Positions 7,883 to 16,400 of a DNA stretch of 64,000 nt are shown piece by piece. Source of the DNA: Hydrogenedens sp964549105 (GTDB lineage Bacteria; Hydrogenedentota; Hydrogenedentia; Hydrogenedentales; Hydrogenedentaceae). The notes under the pieces are model-generated. The model was not told the origin of the DNA and searched no databases. It worked only from the letters and a program-made list of their open reading frames with translations. Made by a program: the position numbers and the translations under genes. Every line of letters begins with the position of its first letter. Position 1 is the first letter of the stretch. The DNA lies in assembly GCA_964549105.1 (NCBI GenBank), contig CAZJTZ010000007.1, positions 52,565 to 116,564 of the forward strand. Reading direction: 5' to 3'.

Positions 7883-9370
7883 TTACCGACTATGGCGAGT
7901 ATAATCAAGGCTTGAATCCTTGATGGTGTTGTGATTCGTTGGAGGAAGTTCATAATCATTAGGAGTAGGAGTAGGATAATTATTATCAAAACAAGCCGTG
8001 CAAAAATATTCCTTATTACTAAATGTTGCTTCGAGTATTGCAGGGATAGTTAAATAAGCCAGAGTATCTACCCCAATATACTTCCGTATTTTCTCAACAT
8101 CTACCTGGGAACCCTGTTTTGTCATTTTATATGCAATTAACCGTTCTCGATTGGGTGTATCAATACCATAATAACAAGAATTAACAATTGGGGGAGAGGC
8201 GACACGATAATGGATTTCCTTCACCTTACAGTGTCTAAGTAATTTTATAATTTTGCGTGATGTTGTCCCACGGACGATACTATCATCTACAAGAACAATC
8301 CTTTTTCCTTTAACGGTATCTCGGGAAGGATTCAGTTTTATCTTAACGCCGAAATCTCGCATTTTTTGGTCAGGTTCAATAAATGTCCTACCTACATAGT
8401 GGTTTCGGATAAAGCCCATATCAAAAGGCAAACCAGATTCGTAAGCATATCCTAACGCTGCAGGATTGGAAGAATCTGGCACAGCCATTACAAAATCTGC
8501 TTTTACAGGGGCTATTCTTGCAAGGGCTCTTCCTAATTCCTTTCGAACCAAATCCACACTTCTGCCGAAAATCACACTATCCGGTCGTGCCACATATATG
8601 AACTCAAAAATACATTGTTTGGGAGTTACTTTTTCAAATGGGAATATACTGTGTAATTCATTGCCCTTGATATGTATTACTTCACCTGGTTCTACCTCTC
8701 GAACCCATTTTGCTCCAACAAGGTCTAAAGCACAGGTCTCGCTTGAAAACACATAGCCCCGTCCTTTTTTCCCTATCCATAAGGGGCGAAAACCAAACGG
8801 GTCACGGACTGCAATCATTTCATTTTGATTCATTATTAGAAGGCAAAAAGCACCTTTTATTTGTTTTAAGGCATCAATAACTGAATCTATAAATGTTTTT
8901 TGGTTAGAACGAGCGATTAAATGAATAATAACCTCGGTATCGGATGTAGATTGGAAAATGGCTCCTTTTCGTTCCAACTCATAGCGGAGATAAGCCCCAT
9001 TTATTAAATTTCCATTATGACATATTGCAATGGAACCGTTAATATAGTTGACTAAAAGGGGTTGCACATTCCTTAAATTACTTGAGCCAAAGGTAGAATA
9101 CCTCACATGCCCTATACCCATAGAACCTTGAATCCGAGCAAGTTTATGTGCTGGAAAGACATCATTTACAAGTCCAACCCCACGGTGAGCAGTTAATATC
9201 GTTCCATCAGAACAAACAATACCTGCCCCTTCTTGTCCTCGATGCTGAAGGGCATATAAGCCTAAATATATCCAATTTGGAGCCGATTTATGGTTATAAA
9301 TACCGAAAACACCACATTCATCATGAATTTTATCTGTGTCCAACATATTTTTAATATTTTCCCGCTTCAT
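7883..9370 (-). CDS. purF: Amidophosphoribosyltransferase
   Basis: A 495-residue enzyme that makes 5-phosphoribosylamine from PRPP and glutamine, the first committed step of purine synthesis. The N-terminal nucleophile is Cys19 (DECGVFGIYNH), preceded by an 18-residue propeptide, as in the B. subtilis type. The glutaminase domain runs to about residue 235. The phosphoribosyltransferase domain carries the PRPP loop KRIVLVDDSIVRGTTSRKI. Cysteines at the end of the protein (FCTACF) and in NSCYYG fit a [4Fe-4S] cluster. The last gene of a minus-strand unit, 28 bases after purC. The C-terminal tail beyond the last Cys is Pro/Asn-rich. Confidence 0.96.
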   Translation of the reverse strand: MKRENIKNMLDTDKIHDECGVFGIYNHKSAPNWIYLGLYALQHRGQEGAGIVCSDGTILTAHRGVGLVNDVFPAHKLARIQGSMGIGHVRYSTFGSSNLRNVQPLLVNYINGSIAICHNGNLINGAYLRYELERKGAIFQSTSDTEVIIHLIARSNQKTFIDSVIDALKQIKGAFCLLIMNQNEMIAVRDPFGFRPLWIGKKGRGYVFSSETCALDLVGAKWVREVEPGEVIHIKGNELHSIFPFEKVTPKQCIFEFIYVARPDSVIFGRSVDLVRKELGRALARIAPVKADFVMAVPDSSNPAALGYAYESGLPFDMGFIRNHYVGRTFIEPDQKMRDFGVKIKLNPSRDTVKGKRIVLVDDSIVRGTTSRKIIKLLRHCKVKEIHYRVASPPIVNSCYYGIDTPNRERLIAYKMTKQGSQVDVEKIRKYIGVDTLAYLTIPAILEATFSNKEYFCTACFDNNYPTPTPNDYELPPTNHNTIKDSSLDYTRHSR

Positions 9371-9398
9371 TAAGTTGTTGTTTATAACACTCTTAGAT

Positions 9399-10286
9399 TT
9401 ACAGGAGAGTTTTTCCTGTCAATCGAGTAAATGCTTCAAGATATTTTTCGCGTGTCTTCTCCACGATATCAGAAGGCAAAGAAGGTGGGGGAGAATTCTT
9501 ATCCCACTTTACTGCTTCAAGATAATCTCGAATAAATTGTTTATCAAAACTGGGTTGATTCCTTCCGGGCGAATATTGGTCTGCAGGCCAGAACCTTGAT
9601 GAGTCAGGTGTTAGTATTTCGTCTGCCAATACCAATTCGCCGTCAAGTAATCCAAACTCAAATTTGGTATCACATAAAATAATCCCTTGGGTAAGAGCAT
9701 ATTCATGGGCTCTTTTATAAATTTCAATAGCCACATTTGTAGCTTTTTGATTTAATTCGTTGCCTATAATTTTTCCTGCTTCCTCAGGTGAAATATTAAT
9801 ATCATGTCCCTCCTCTGCTTTCGTGGAAGGGGTATAAATAGGTTCGGGTAACTTACTCGCTTCTACCAGACCGACAGGCAAAGGAATGCCACAAACAGTT
9901 CCCTTTTCCTTATACTCTTTCCATCCGCTTCCTGCCAGATAGCCACGCACAACAAATTCAATAGGTAACATCTCGCATTTTCGGACATACATGGAACGGT
10001 CCTTAAACATTTCAGGCTGATTCCGAAATTCTTCTGGAAAATCTTCAAATCGTGCCGAAATTAAGTGATTTGGAATAATATCTTTCATCATTTCAAACCA
10101 GAACAAAGATAACTGAGTCAAAATCTTTCCCTTGTCCGGGATACCCGTAGGATTTACCCAGTCAAATGCAGATATTCTATCTGTTGCCACAAGGAAAAGT
10201 TTGTCTCCTAAATCATAAATATCTCTAACTTTTCCTTTTCTTGTAGGCTTTTTCCCATTAAGATTTGTTTCAAGTAATGCTTTCAT
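9399..10286 (-). CDS. purC: SAICAR synthetase (phosphoribosylaminoimidazole-succinocarboxamide synthase)
   Basis: 295 residues, the longer form of the family. It joins aspartate to CAIR using ATP, step 8 of purine synthesis. Visible motifs are KGKVRDIYDLGDKLFLVATDRISAFD at the N-terminus, VRGYLAGSGWKEY, PIYTPSTKAEEGHDINIS and ILCDTKFEFGLLDGELVLADEILTPDSSRFWP. All are typical of PurC. It sits between the GH4 gene (18 bases upstream) and purF (28 bases downstream), so the three are probably one transcript. Confidence 0.96.
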   Translation of the reverse strand: MKALLETNLNGKKPTRKGKVRDIYDLGDKLFLVATDRISAFDWVNPTGIPDKGKILTQLSLFWFEMMKDIIPNHLISARFEDFPEEFRNQPEMFKDRSMYVRKCEMLPIEFVVRGYLAGSGWKEYKEKGTVCGIPLPVGLVEASKLPEPIYTPSTKAEEGHDINISPEEAGKIIGNELNQKATNVAIEIYKRAHEYALTQGIILCDTKFEFGLLDGELVLADEILTPDSSRFWPADQYSPGRNQPSFDKQFIRDYLEAVKWDKNSPPPSLPSDIVEKTREKYLEAFTRLTGKTLL

Positions 10287-10304
10287 TAGTTCCCTTTATC
10301 TATG

Positions 10305-11588
10305 TTATATAAAGAATTTTTTTAAAAAAGGTTTATTTATTTCTAGAACTTCATTTAGTAATTTTCGACACACAGAAGCGTCAGGCATTAGAGGATGGCT
10401 CAACATTGCTTGAAAAGCCAACTCTTTATCCCCTTTTACGGCTGCATGAACCGTTAAAGTTTCGTACGCTTTGATTAATTGCATAAGCCCGCGTATAGAG
10501 GGTTCAGGTGGTGGTTGAGGAATGGCATGGGCTCCATCTTTATCTATAATGGCAGGAATTTCTACTGAAATATCATTATCGAAAGTCGGAATAGCACCAT
10601 TGTTTCTACTGCAAACAATTTGTCTTGACTTTTTGTCATTTTCAATAGCATCGATGACCATCAAGGCAGCCGTAGAATAATGGGCACCTCCTCGTTTGCT
10701 CAATTCTTCCGGTTTCTCTCTCAATTCAGGATTAGAATACTTATCAAACAATGTCCGCTCAATTTCAAGGACCTCTTCTCCTCTAGTTTTCTCCTTCTTC
10801 TTTAACTGATTCAACACCGATTCTGTCGAATAGTAATATTGCAGATAGTAATTACAAAACATATTAAGGCTTTTCATCGCCTCTAACATGTTATTCCGAG
10901 TTGTTTCATCTTCCCACTCTTCCTCTGCATGTTCCCAAAATTTTTGGAGCGCCTCTTGTGTTATATCTTTCCCCTGTACCTTAAATTTCCTTACCCAGGA
11001 TAAATGGTTAAGTCCTACATAATCTAATTCGACCTCTTCGGGTGTCCCTCCAAAAAATTTAATCAACTGCATAATAATTCCGATAGGAACATTACATAAC
11101 CCAATCGTTCGAATCTTGCTATATTTTATAACTGCTTCCGTATTAATCCCCGCTGGATTAGTAAAATTTATGAGAAAGGCATCAGGACATAATTCTTCCA
11201 TTGCTTTTGCTATATCGAGGATAGCAGGGATTGTCCTTAAAGCACATGCAAAGCCACCTATTCCTGTTGTCTCCTGACCAATAATTCCATATTTGAGCCC
11301 TAATTTTTCATCATTAATTCTGGCTTGCATTTGACCTACGCGTATTTGTGTTAGCACATATCTCGCATTTATCAATGCCTCATTTATTTGAGTTGTTTTA
11401 TAAATTTTGCATGAAGAGCCATAGTGTTGAGACAGCCTTTCAGAAAAAGAGTGATTTACATCTAATCTCTGAGGATTTTGGTCCATTAGCCATATTTCAT
11501 CAAATAAAAACTTTCCTTCTTGTGCAAAAATTCCATCTACGAGTTCTGGGGTATATGAACTTCCCCCACCAATTACTGCTAATTTCAT
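10305..11588 (-). CDS. Glycoside hydrolase family 4 (6-phospho-beta-glucosidase-like)
   Basis: 427 residues, the normal length for GH4, the NAD- and Mn-dependent glycosidases. The N-terminal dinucleotide fold starts at MKLAVIGGGSSYTPEL. The family signatures NFTNPAG, GLCNVP (metal-binding Cys) and GLNHLSW (metal-binding His) are all present, with the C-terminal helices carrying ALMVIDAIENDK. GH4 members split phospho- or free alpha- and beta-glucosides; CNVP with NHLSW is usual for 6-phospho-beta-glucosidases, but specificity is not certain. No PTS gene is seen nearby. It heads the purC-purF unit, an unusual pairing that may be fortuitous. Confidence 0.88.
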   Translation of the reverse strand: MKLAVIGGGSSYTPELVDGIFAQEGKFLFDEIWLMDQNPQRLDVNHSFSERLSQHYGSSCKIYKTTQINEALINARYVLTQIRVGQMQARINDEKLGLKYGIIGQETTGIGGFACALRTIPAILDIAKAMEELCPDAFLINFTNPAGINTEAVIKYSKIRTIGLCNVPIGIIMQLIKFFGGTPEEVELDYVGLNHLSWVRKFKVQGKDITQEALQKFWEHAEEEWEDETTRNNMLEAMKSLNMFCNYYLQYYYSTESVLNQLKKKEKTRGEEVLEIERTLFDKYSNPELREKPEELSKRGGAHYSTAALMVIDAIENDKKSRQIVCSRNNGAIPTFDNDISVEIPAIIDKDGAHAIPQPPPEPSIRGLMQLIKAYETLTVHAAVKGDKELAFQAMLSHPLMPDASVCRKLLNEVLEINKPFLKKFFI

Positions 11589-11746
11589 TTTCTACTCCTT
11601 ACTTTATAATAAGAAAGATAGCGAAAAACTTTATGCCCAATTATACCTTATGAGTAAAATATAGAATATAATATCGAATATAGCAATTCAGTTTAAAATA
11701 TGGCACTTAACAAACAATTTATAACTTGAGAATATAAAAAAACAGA

Positions 11747-12676
11747 ATGAATAAACCAGATTTTATTCCTATTTTAGAGTGGGAACCTTCTGACATTTTA
11801 AGTATACTTTTGTTAAGTCTTCTTTTCTTTTGGGGTTTATTCTTACTCTATCAGAAGTGGATAAAAAAGTATGATTATCCCCTCTGGTTAGACCTGCTAT
11901 CGCTAATCATTATGTTTGTTATTCTGGGTATTGAACTTATTCAATTAAAGGAATGGCTAAGGGATTATGTGCTTCTATATATTTTGTCCTCTCTGGGATT
12001 GTTTGTCGCTGCTACGGCCCTCTATGCTCAAAGTTTTATTTCTTTGATTACGACCATATTTTTAAGCCTCATTCAACCGGGTGAAGAATCTGCACCCAAT
12101 ATTCCAAGATTTGGGCCTGCAGAAATATTGGAGAGAGAGAAAGATTTTATAGGTGCTCTAAACGAGTATTTTGTTCTTGCAAGAATTTATCCACACCATT
12201 CATCTGTTCATTTAAGAATTGCAAATGTATACCTTAAAATGAACCATCCTCAGGAAGCCATGACCTGGCTAAAAAAATCATTACAATACTTAAAGAAAGA
12301 AGAGGATATTTATTTGATTATTGCCCGTTACTGTGACATTGCTCAAGAAATCGGCGATATGGATTCCGCATCAGATATGTTGGATTTTTATCTAACACAA
12401 TATCCTGAATCTATCCATGCCAAATCTATTGCAGAACGAAAAAAGAAAATGAACGCAACCGATATAAAAGAGAAAAAATCACTGCTAATTCCAATGGATG
12501 AAGAGCCAATTAGTGAGACAAATTTTGAAGAAGATGAATCAAAGATAAAAAAAAGCACCTTAAAAATAGAAAAAATTCAAGATGAAGAAAAGGAAAATGA
12601 GCCAGAACAAAATGAAGATAAAAAAGGGAACGCTAAAGATAAAAAACATCCACTCTCTAAATTGGAACCCCTTTAA
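11747..12676 (+). CDS. Membrane-anchored TPR protein of unknown function
   Basis: 309 residues. The N-terminal ~115 residues form three or four membrane helices (ILSILLLSLLFFWGLFLLY, LLSLIIMFVILGIELIQL, VLLYILSSLGLFVAATALY, SLITTIFLSLI). Residues ~125-230 are helical repeats of TPR type (ILEREKDFIGALNEYFVLARIYP, LRIANVYLKMNHPQEAMTWLKKSL, DMDSASDMLDFYLTQYPES). The C-terminal ~80 residues are a Lys/Glu-rich, probably disordered tail. It is convergent with exbD. No family name is recognised. TPRs usually mediate protein contacts, so a scaffold role at the inner membrane is possible. Confidence 0.6.
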   Translation: MNKPDFIPILEWEPSDILSILLLSLLFFWGLFLLYQKWIKKYDYPLWLDLLSLIIMFVILGIELIQLKEWLRDYVLLYILSSLGLFVAATALYAQSFISLITTIFLSLIQPGEESAPNIPRFGPAEILEREKDFIGALNEYFVLARIYPHHSSVHLRIANVYLKMNHPQEAMTWLKKSLQYLKKEEDIYLIIARYCDIAQEIGDMDSASDMLDFYLTQYPESIHAKSIAERKKKMNATDIKEKKSLLIPMDEEPISETNFEEDESKIKKSTLKIEKIQDEEKENEPEQNEDKKGNAKDKKHPLSKLEPL

Positions 12677-12724
12677 TCTCAACGCATTTAAATATTACCT
12701 CTACCCAAATTACCCAACAAACAA

Positions 12725-13186
12725 TTAGTTTCCTGCCCCCATATTCACAGTTTCCTCTTTTGGCTTTGTCGCAATAGTTACCCCTGGATAACCTAATCCC
12801 AGTGCAAGGTCAAAAACCCTTACTGTAGCACGAAACGGTGCTTCGGAATCAGATTCTAATATTAACGAGGGCGGTGGATTGTTTGCTTTTAATTCTCTTA
12901 GACGATTACTTAATTCTTCAATAGTTACAGATTTGGAATTACTATCATTCTTTTCCAATAAAAAGATATTTCCCTTTACATCAATAATAATTCGACAATT
13001 GTTTACCTCTTCAACAGGTTTGCTGGTATTGGCTTCAGGAAGTTGCAAAGATAGCCCAAGATGAGGATTGAATGTAGTGGTGATTATTAAAAAAATCAAC
13101 AAAAGAAACATCACATCAATCAAAGATGTAATATTTATAAGGGGGAAATCTTTTTTTACTGGTTTTCCAAAAGGTCCTTCACGCAT
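12725..13186 (-). CDS. exbD: ExbD/TolR family energy-transducing protein
   Basis: 153 residues. A short basic N-terminus (FGKPVKKDFPLINITSLIDVMFLLLIFLIITTTF) carries the single membrane helix with the conserved Asp of ExbD/TolR proteins in LIDVMF (residue ~24), which takes part in proton flow. The periplasmic domain (about residues 45-140) shows the usual VDVKGNIFL-type and ANNPPPSLILESDSEAPF segments. ExbD works with ExbB and TonB or TolA; no exbB is in this window, so the partner must be elsewhere. It is monocistronic here and divergent from the response regulator. Confidence 0.85.
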   Translation of the reverse strand: MREGPFGKPVKKDFPLINITSLIDVMFLLLIFLIITTTFNPHLGLSLQLPEANTSKPVEEVNNCRIIIDVKGNIFLLEKNDSNSKSVTIEELSNRLRELKANNPPPSLILESDSEAPFRATVRVFDLALGLGYPGVTIATKPKEETVNMGAGN

Positions 13187-13354
13187 AATAGAATATTCTG
13201 ACTTTTTAGTATTAACTAATATAACAACTATTCCGTTATAAAATCAATAATACATAGTTATTTTAAAAATAAAATTTTTGGCAAAAAAATAAGAAATCTG
13301 GTAAACTTAATATGAATGGTGATGGAAGTAGTAATTTGACACATAAAGAGGTAT

Positions 13355-14302
13355 ATGATGAGAAATATTAGAGTATGTGTAGCAGATGACAATCGAGATG
13401 AGGTAACAATCCTTTGTGAGAGTTTAAAACTCCATAACTACGAGGCTATTCCTGCTTTTTCCGGAACAGAAGCCCTTGAACTATGTAAAAAGGGTAAGGT
13501 GGATTTACTCCTATTAGATATAGGCTTGCCGGACATTGACGGTATTGAAGTCTGTAAGCAATTAAAAGCAAACCCTGAAACAAAGGACATACCTGTAATT
13601 TTTGTCACCGCAAAAGGTTCAGTAGATGATGTTGCGTTAGGACATGAATTGGGCGCGGTAGATTATATTGCTAAACCCTATAATTTGCCTATGGTAATGG
13701 TAGCCGTAGAAATGGCATTAAAAACAATGTATACCTCTGCCTATATTGATAGCCCCGTAGAATTCTGGGATGACCCTGTATATACAGACCCATTAACAGG
13801 CTTGAAAAATTATCGTTATCTGATGGAACGACTGGAAGAAGAAATTATAAGGACTGATAGACACAAAACTCCATTAAGTTGTATTGTCCTTGACTTTGTA
13901 GATTATGGCACAAATGAAGAAGAAGTAGGTCAAACCGATGTTATAGAAGATGACGCATTCCTTATGGATGTGGCTTTGGCATTAAAACAAAATTCAAGGA
14001 CTTGCGATATTCTAACAAGATATGAGTCTTCAAAATTTGTAATGGTTCTACCAAATCAAGACCTGGAAAAAGCAATAAAATATGTTCAAAAAATTTTAGA
14101 GGAGATAGAAACAAATTGCTGGGAAGAGGGAAAAGGAACCCCTTTGCCCAAATTCGGGATTGTTAGTTGCAATGAAAAAAAAGTTGCTTCAGGAGAGGAA
14201 TTTTTAGGGATAGCCATGCAAAACTTGTTAAGAGCATTTACCCACCCGGGAGTAAATATTGTAGGCAAAGACCTCTCTATCAAAAAAGAGATTTACATTT
14301 AA
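13355..14302 (+). CDS. Response regulator with degenerate GGDEF domain
   Basis: 315 residues. The receiver domain (residues ~5-120) has the acidic pair DD at 11-12, phospho-acceptor Asp55 (LLLLDIGLPD), and VTAKG and KPY motifs. The output domain (~residues 140-310) starts with the diguanylate cyclase signature DPLTGLKNYRYLMERLEEEI. The active-site loop, however, reads RYESSKFVMVLP where GGDEF is expected (only the Phe of GGDEF is kept), and the substrate-contact segment is also altered (DFVDYGTNEEE). It therefore should not make c-di-GMP and may act by binding partners. No histidine kinase is adjacent. The ATG at 13358 is an equally possible start. Confidence 0.88.
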   Translation: MMRNIRVCVADDNRDEVTILCESLKLHNYEAIPAFSGTEALELCKKGKVDLLLLDIGLPDIDGIEVCKQLKANPETKDIPVIFVTAKGSVDDVALGHELGAVDYIAKPYNLPMVMVAVEMALKTMYTSAYIDSPVEFWDDPVYTDPLTGLKNYRYLMERLEEEIIRTDRHKTPLSCIVLDFVDYGTNEEEVGQTDVIEDDAFLMDVALALKQNSRTCDILTRYESSKFVMVLPNQDLEKAIKYVQKILEEIETNCWEEGKGTPLPKFGIVSCNEKKVASGEEFLGIAMQNLLRAFTHPGVNIVGKDLSIKKEIYI

Positions 14303-14664
14303 CATTGTTACTGTCTGCTAAAAATTTGAGAAGGTCTTTATTCTTTGTAATAGACGATAGAATATCTGTTTTAGTGTAGAAGCAAATATCTATTTATAAA
14401 GAGAATGGTATCCCAAAATGATAAACGATATGTATCTTAGGGTTTGGATTGTCAAATAAAAAAGATTCTGTATGGGGAAGTAGTAAAAATCTTAAAAATA
14501 TTGAAAATCCAGGTTGTTTAACTTCTAATTGTTAGTTATCTTACATTTGCCATTTCTCTACATTGTGATTTAAATTATTTTTGTCACTTTAAGAAGGATA
14601 AAACCTATTATAACAATTAATATTCTAATTATTACTTTTTGTTTATTAAAAAGAGGTTAGTTTT
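14303..14664. other. AT-rich intergenic region
   Basis: About 360 bases before the SGNH hydrolase gene, presumably holding its promoter. Part of it (14315-14382) resembles 1878-1945. No riboswitch, RNA gene or clear terminator hairpin is recognised. Confidence 0.4.
14315..14382 (+). repeat. Dispersed intergenic repeat, copy 2
   Basis: Aligns by eye with 1878-1945, sharing the CTnCTAAAAA start and a TCTTTATT core; same orientation, also downstream of nothing in common. Low-complexity composition weakens the case. Confidence 0.35.
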
Positions 14665-15519
14665 ATGTCAAAGAGAAACAAGAATATTTTATTGATAATT
14701 TCATTGCTATTATGTTCTGTATTTCTTGTCCAGTTTTCAATAGAAGCAAAAACTCCAAGGATTTTAATGGTAGGCGATAGTTGGGCATGGTTTATGTACT
14801 TAAATCGTTCTCTTCGAGATGCTTTAGAAGACATGGGTTTTAAGGAGTATGAAGAGGTCGGATTTTTCACTACGGTTCCAGGCAGTGAAGCCTCTCAATG
14901 GGTTAATCCGAATTGGTTAGAGCAAGTTCGCAGAGAATTGGATAATTATCCGACTGTGGATATTATCCATCTTAGTATTGGAGGAAACGATTTCTTAAAT
15001 CATTGGCATATTGATATGCCTGCTGAAGAAAAAGACGCACTGTTCCAGCAAGTAGTTCATGATACCGTAACGGTTATACATGCTTTATTAGATATGAAAC
15101 CCAATCTACGGGTAGCCCTTATCGAATATGATTACATTAACAAAGGTAGGGGGAAGGCAAGTTGTCAGGAACTAAATTTAGCAGGTGCAGAACTGTCTCG
15201 TAGAAGAATGGAAGCGTGTAGAAACATAGATAGGTGCCGATATGTCCAGACTTATGGATTGATGCAATATTGCTTTGGTGTCTCAAATGATGTAGCACCC
15301 AGAACAGTTCCGCTTCCAGGGCAGTATTCTGACTATGAACCTTTTCCGGGTGGGAATCCAGACTATTGTAATGACCCGCGGGCAATGATGGACAAAGTGC
15401 ATTTAAGCGGTGAGGGATATTATTATTTAGCGAGGTATTGTATTGATGTGGTTTACAAAGAATGGCTGACAAACCCCGTTCCTACTGCAAATGTAAATTT
15501 AGTAAAGAATCAGCAGTAG
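14665..15519 (+). CDS. Secreted SGNH/GDSL-type hydrolase
   Basis: 284 residues with a signal peptide (ILLIISLLLCSVFLVQFSIEA, residues ~8-28). The SGNH catalytic blocks are in order: block I GDSW with nucleophile Ser39, block III GGND at 106-109, and block V DKVHLSGEGYY with Asp243 and His246. The fold fits an esterase or lipase acting outside the cytoplasm; the substrate is unknown. The region between residues ~165 and 235 is rich in Cys and Arg (CQELN, RRRMEACRNIDRCRYV, YCF), suggesting disulfides. A good ribosome binding site (AAGAGG) precedes the ATG. Confidence 0.82.
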   Translation: MSKRNKNILLIISLLLCSVFLVQFSIEAKTPRILMVGDSWAWFMYLNRSLRDALEDMGFKEYEEVGFFTTVPGSEASQWVNPNWLEQVRRELDNYPTVDIIHLSIGGNDFLNHWHIDMPAEEKDALFQQVVHDTVTVIHALLDMKPNLRVALIEYDYINKGRGKASCQELNLAGAELSRRRMEACRNIDRCRYVQTYGLMQYCFGVSNDVAPRTVPLPGQYSDYEPFPGGNPDYCNDPRAMMDKVHLSGEGYYYLARYCIDVVYKEWLTNPVPTANVNLVKNQQ

Positions 15520-15527
15520 TAAAAGAT

Positions 15528-16304
15528 TTAGTTTGAAAAAGGACCAGGTGCATATTTATCCTCACCATTATTGTCAGGATGATAACTTCCGCCTGGAAAA
15601 TTGAAAAATTGGATAAGCCGTAGTAATTCGTTCAAAGTTATTTTCCAGTCCTGGGGATAGTAATCCAGGTTATGTGGGGTGCAAGTTTTATTTCCCGCGA
15701 AGGGAGCATATCCATCTTCAGTTCCTGAATCACAGTGAAATTCCCGTGCATTAAAAAACTGCACTACACGAAGCACCTCCGATAAACTGATAGTCCAATC
15801 CTTACTGGTGTCAGCACTATGAAAATTAGAGAAGTTATTACTTACAGTAATATTGCCTGTGGTTATGGCGACATTTTTAGGTAAAGCCTGGACATCGGCT
15901 CCTTCAGCACTTATTCCTGTAATAGAAATTTGAGAATTGTTGGGAAGTGTTTCAGGTATCTGGACAATAACCTTCGCTATTAACCCATCAGGAATAGGTT
16001 CTACTCCACCGTAAATGATGATATTTAATTGTTGACCTATTTTTGAAAACATAAGTTTCTTATCTGTTCCGGAATTGGAAGAAGATACTGCTTCCAGAGG
16101 GAAAAGATTTGTTGCAGTAGGAGTCCAACGGATAACTAATGTGCTTATATTAGAAGAATTATTTTCCCATTGGATAGGTAATTCAAACACACTGGGGGTA
16201 GTGGCTTGAATATCAGGAATGGTTAAAATTCCATCTGCCCAAACCAATTCCTGAAAGAATAGCAAAAGCAACACGACTACAGCGTATCGGAAAAGATGAT
16301 ACAT
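15528..16304 (-). CDS. Secreted protein with cohesin-like and dockerin-like domains
   Basis: 258 residues. A signal peptide (YAVVVLLLLFFQELVWA) is followed by a beta-rich domain (residues ~25-155: ILTIPDIQATTPSVFELPIQW to KNVAITTGNITV) with the look of a cohesin-type sandwich. The C-terminus has two dockerin-like segments. The first, DTSKDWTISLSEVLRVVQFFN, contains a 12-residue EF-hand-like loop (D-S-D-x-S-E). The second is the degenerate PQDWKITLNELLRLIQFFN. Each is followed by a Cys/acidic stretch (HCDSGTEDGYAPF and GEDKYAPGP). I recall similar C-termini in Hydrogenedentes secreted proteins. Function is unknown; calcium binding or protein attachment is plausible. Confidence 0.65.
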   Translation of the reverse strand: MYHLFRYAVVVLLLLFFQELVWADGILTIPDIQATTPSVFELPIQWENNSSNISTLVIRWTPTATNLFPLEAVSSSNSGTDKKLMFSKIGQQLNIIIYGGVEPIPDGLIAKVIVQIPETLPNNSQISITGISAEGADVQALPKNVAITTGNITVSNNFSNFHSADTSKDWTISLSEVLRVVQFFNAREFHCDSGTEDGYAPFAGNKTCTPHNLDYYPQDWKITLNELLRLIQFFNFPGGSYHPDNNGEDKYAPGPFSN

Positions 16305-16400
16305 GATATTTTCCTTTATATATTGTTTTTGTATAAGATAATAATACCTTAAAGTTTCTTTATAAAATCAAGTAGGAAGTAAGAGATTATCTTTAATTAT

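Noticed and set aside
11701..11725. TGGCACTTAAC as a sigma-54 -24 element
   Set aside because: The -12 GC is missing at the required spacing.
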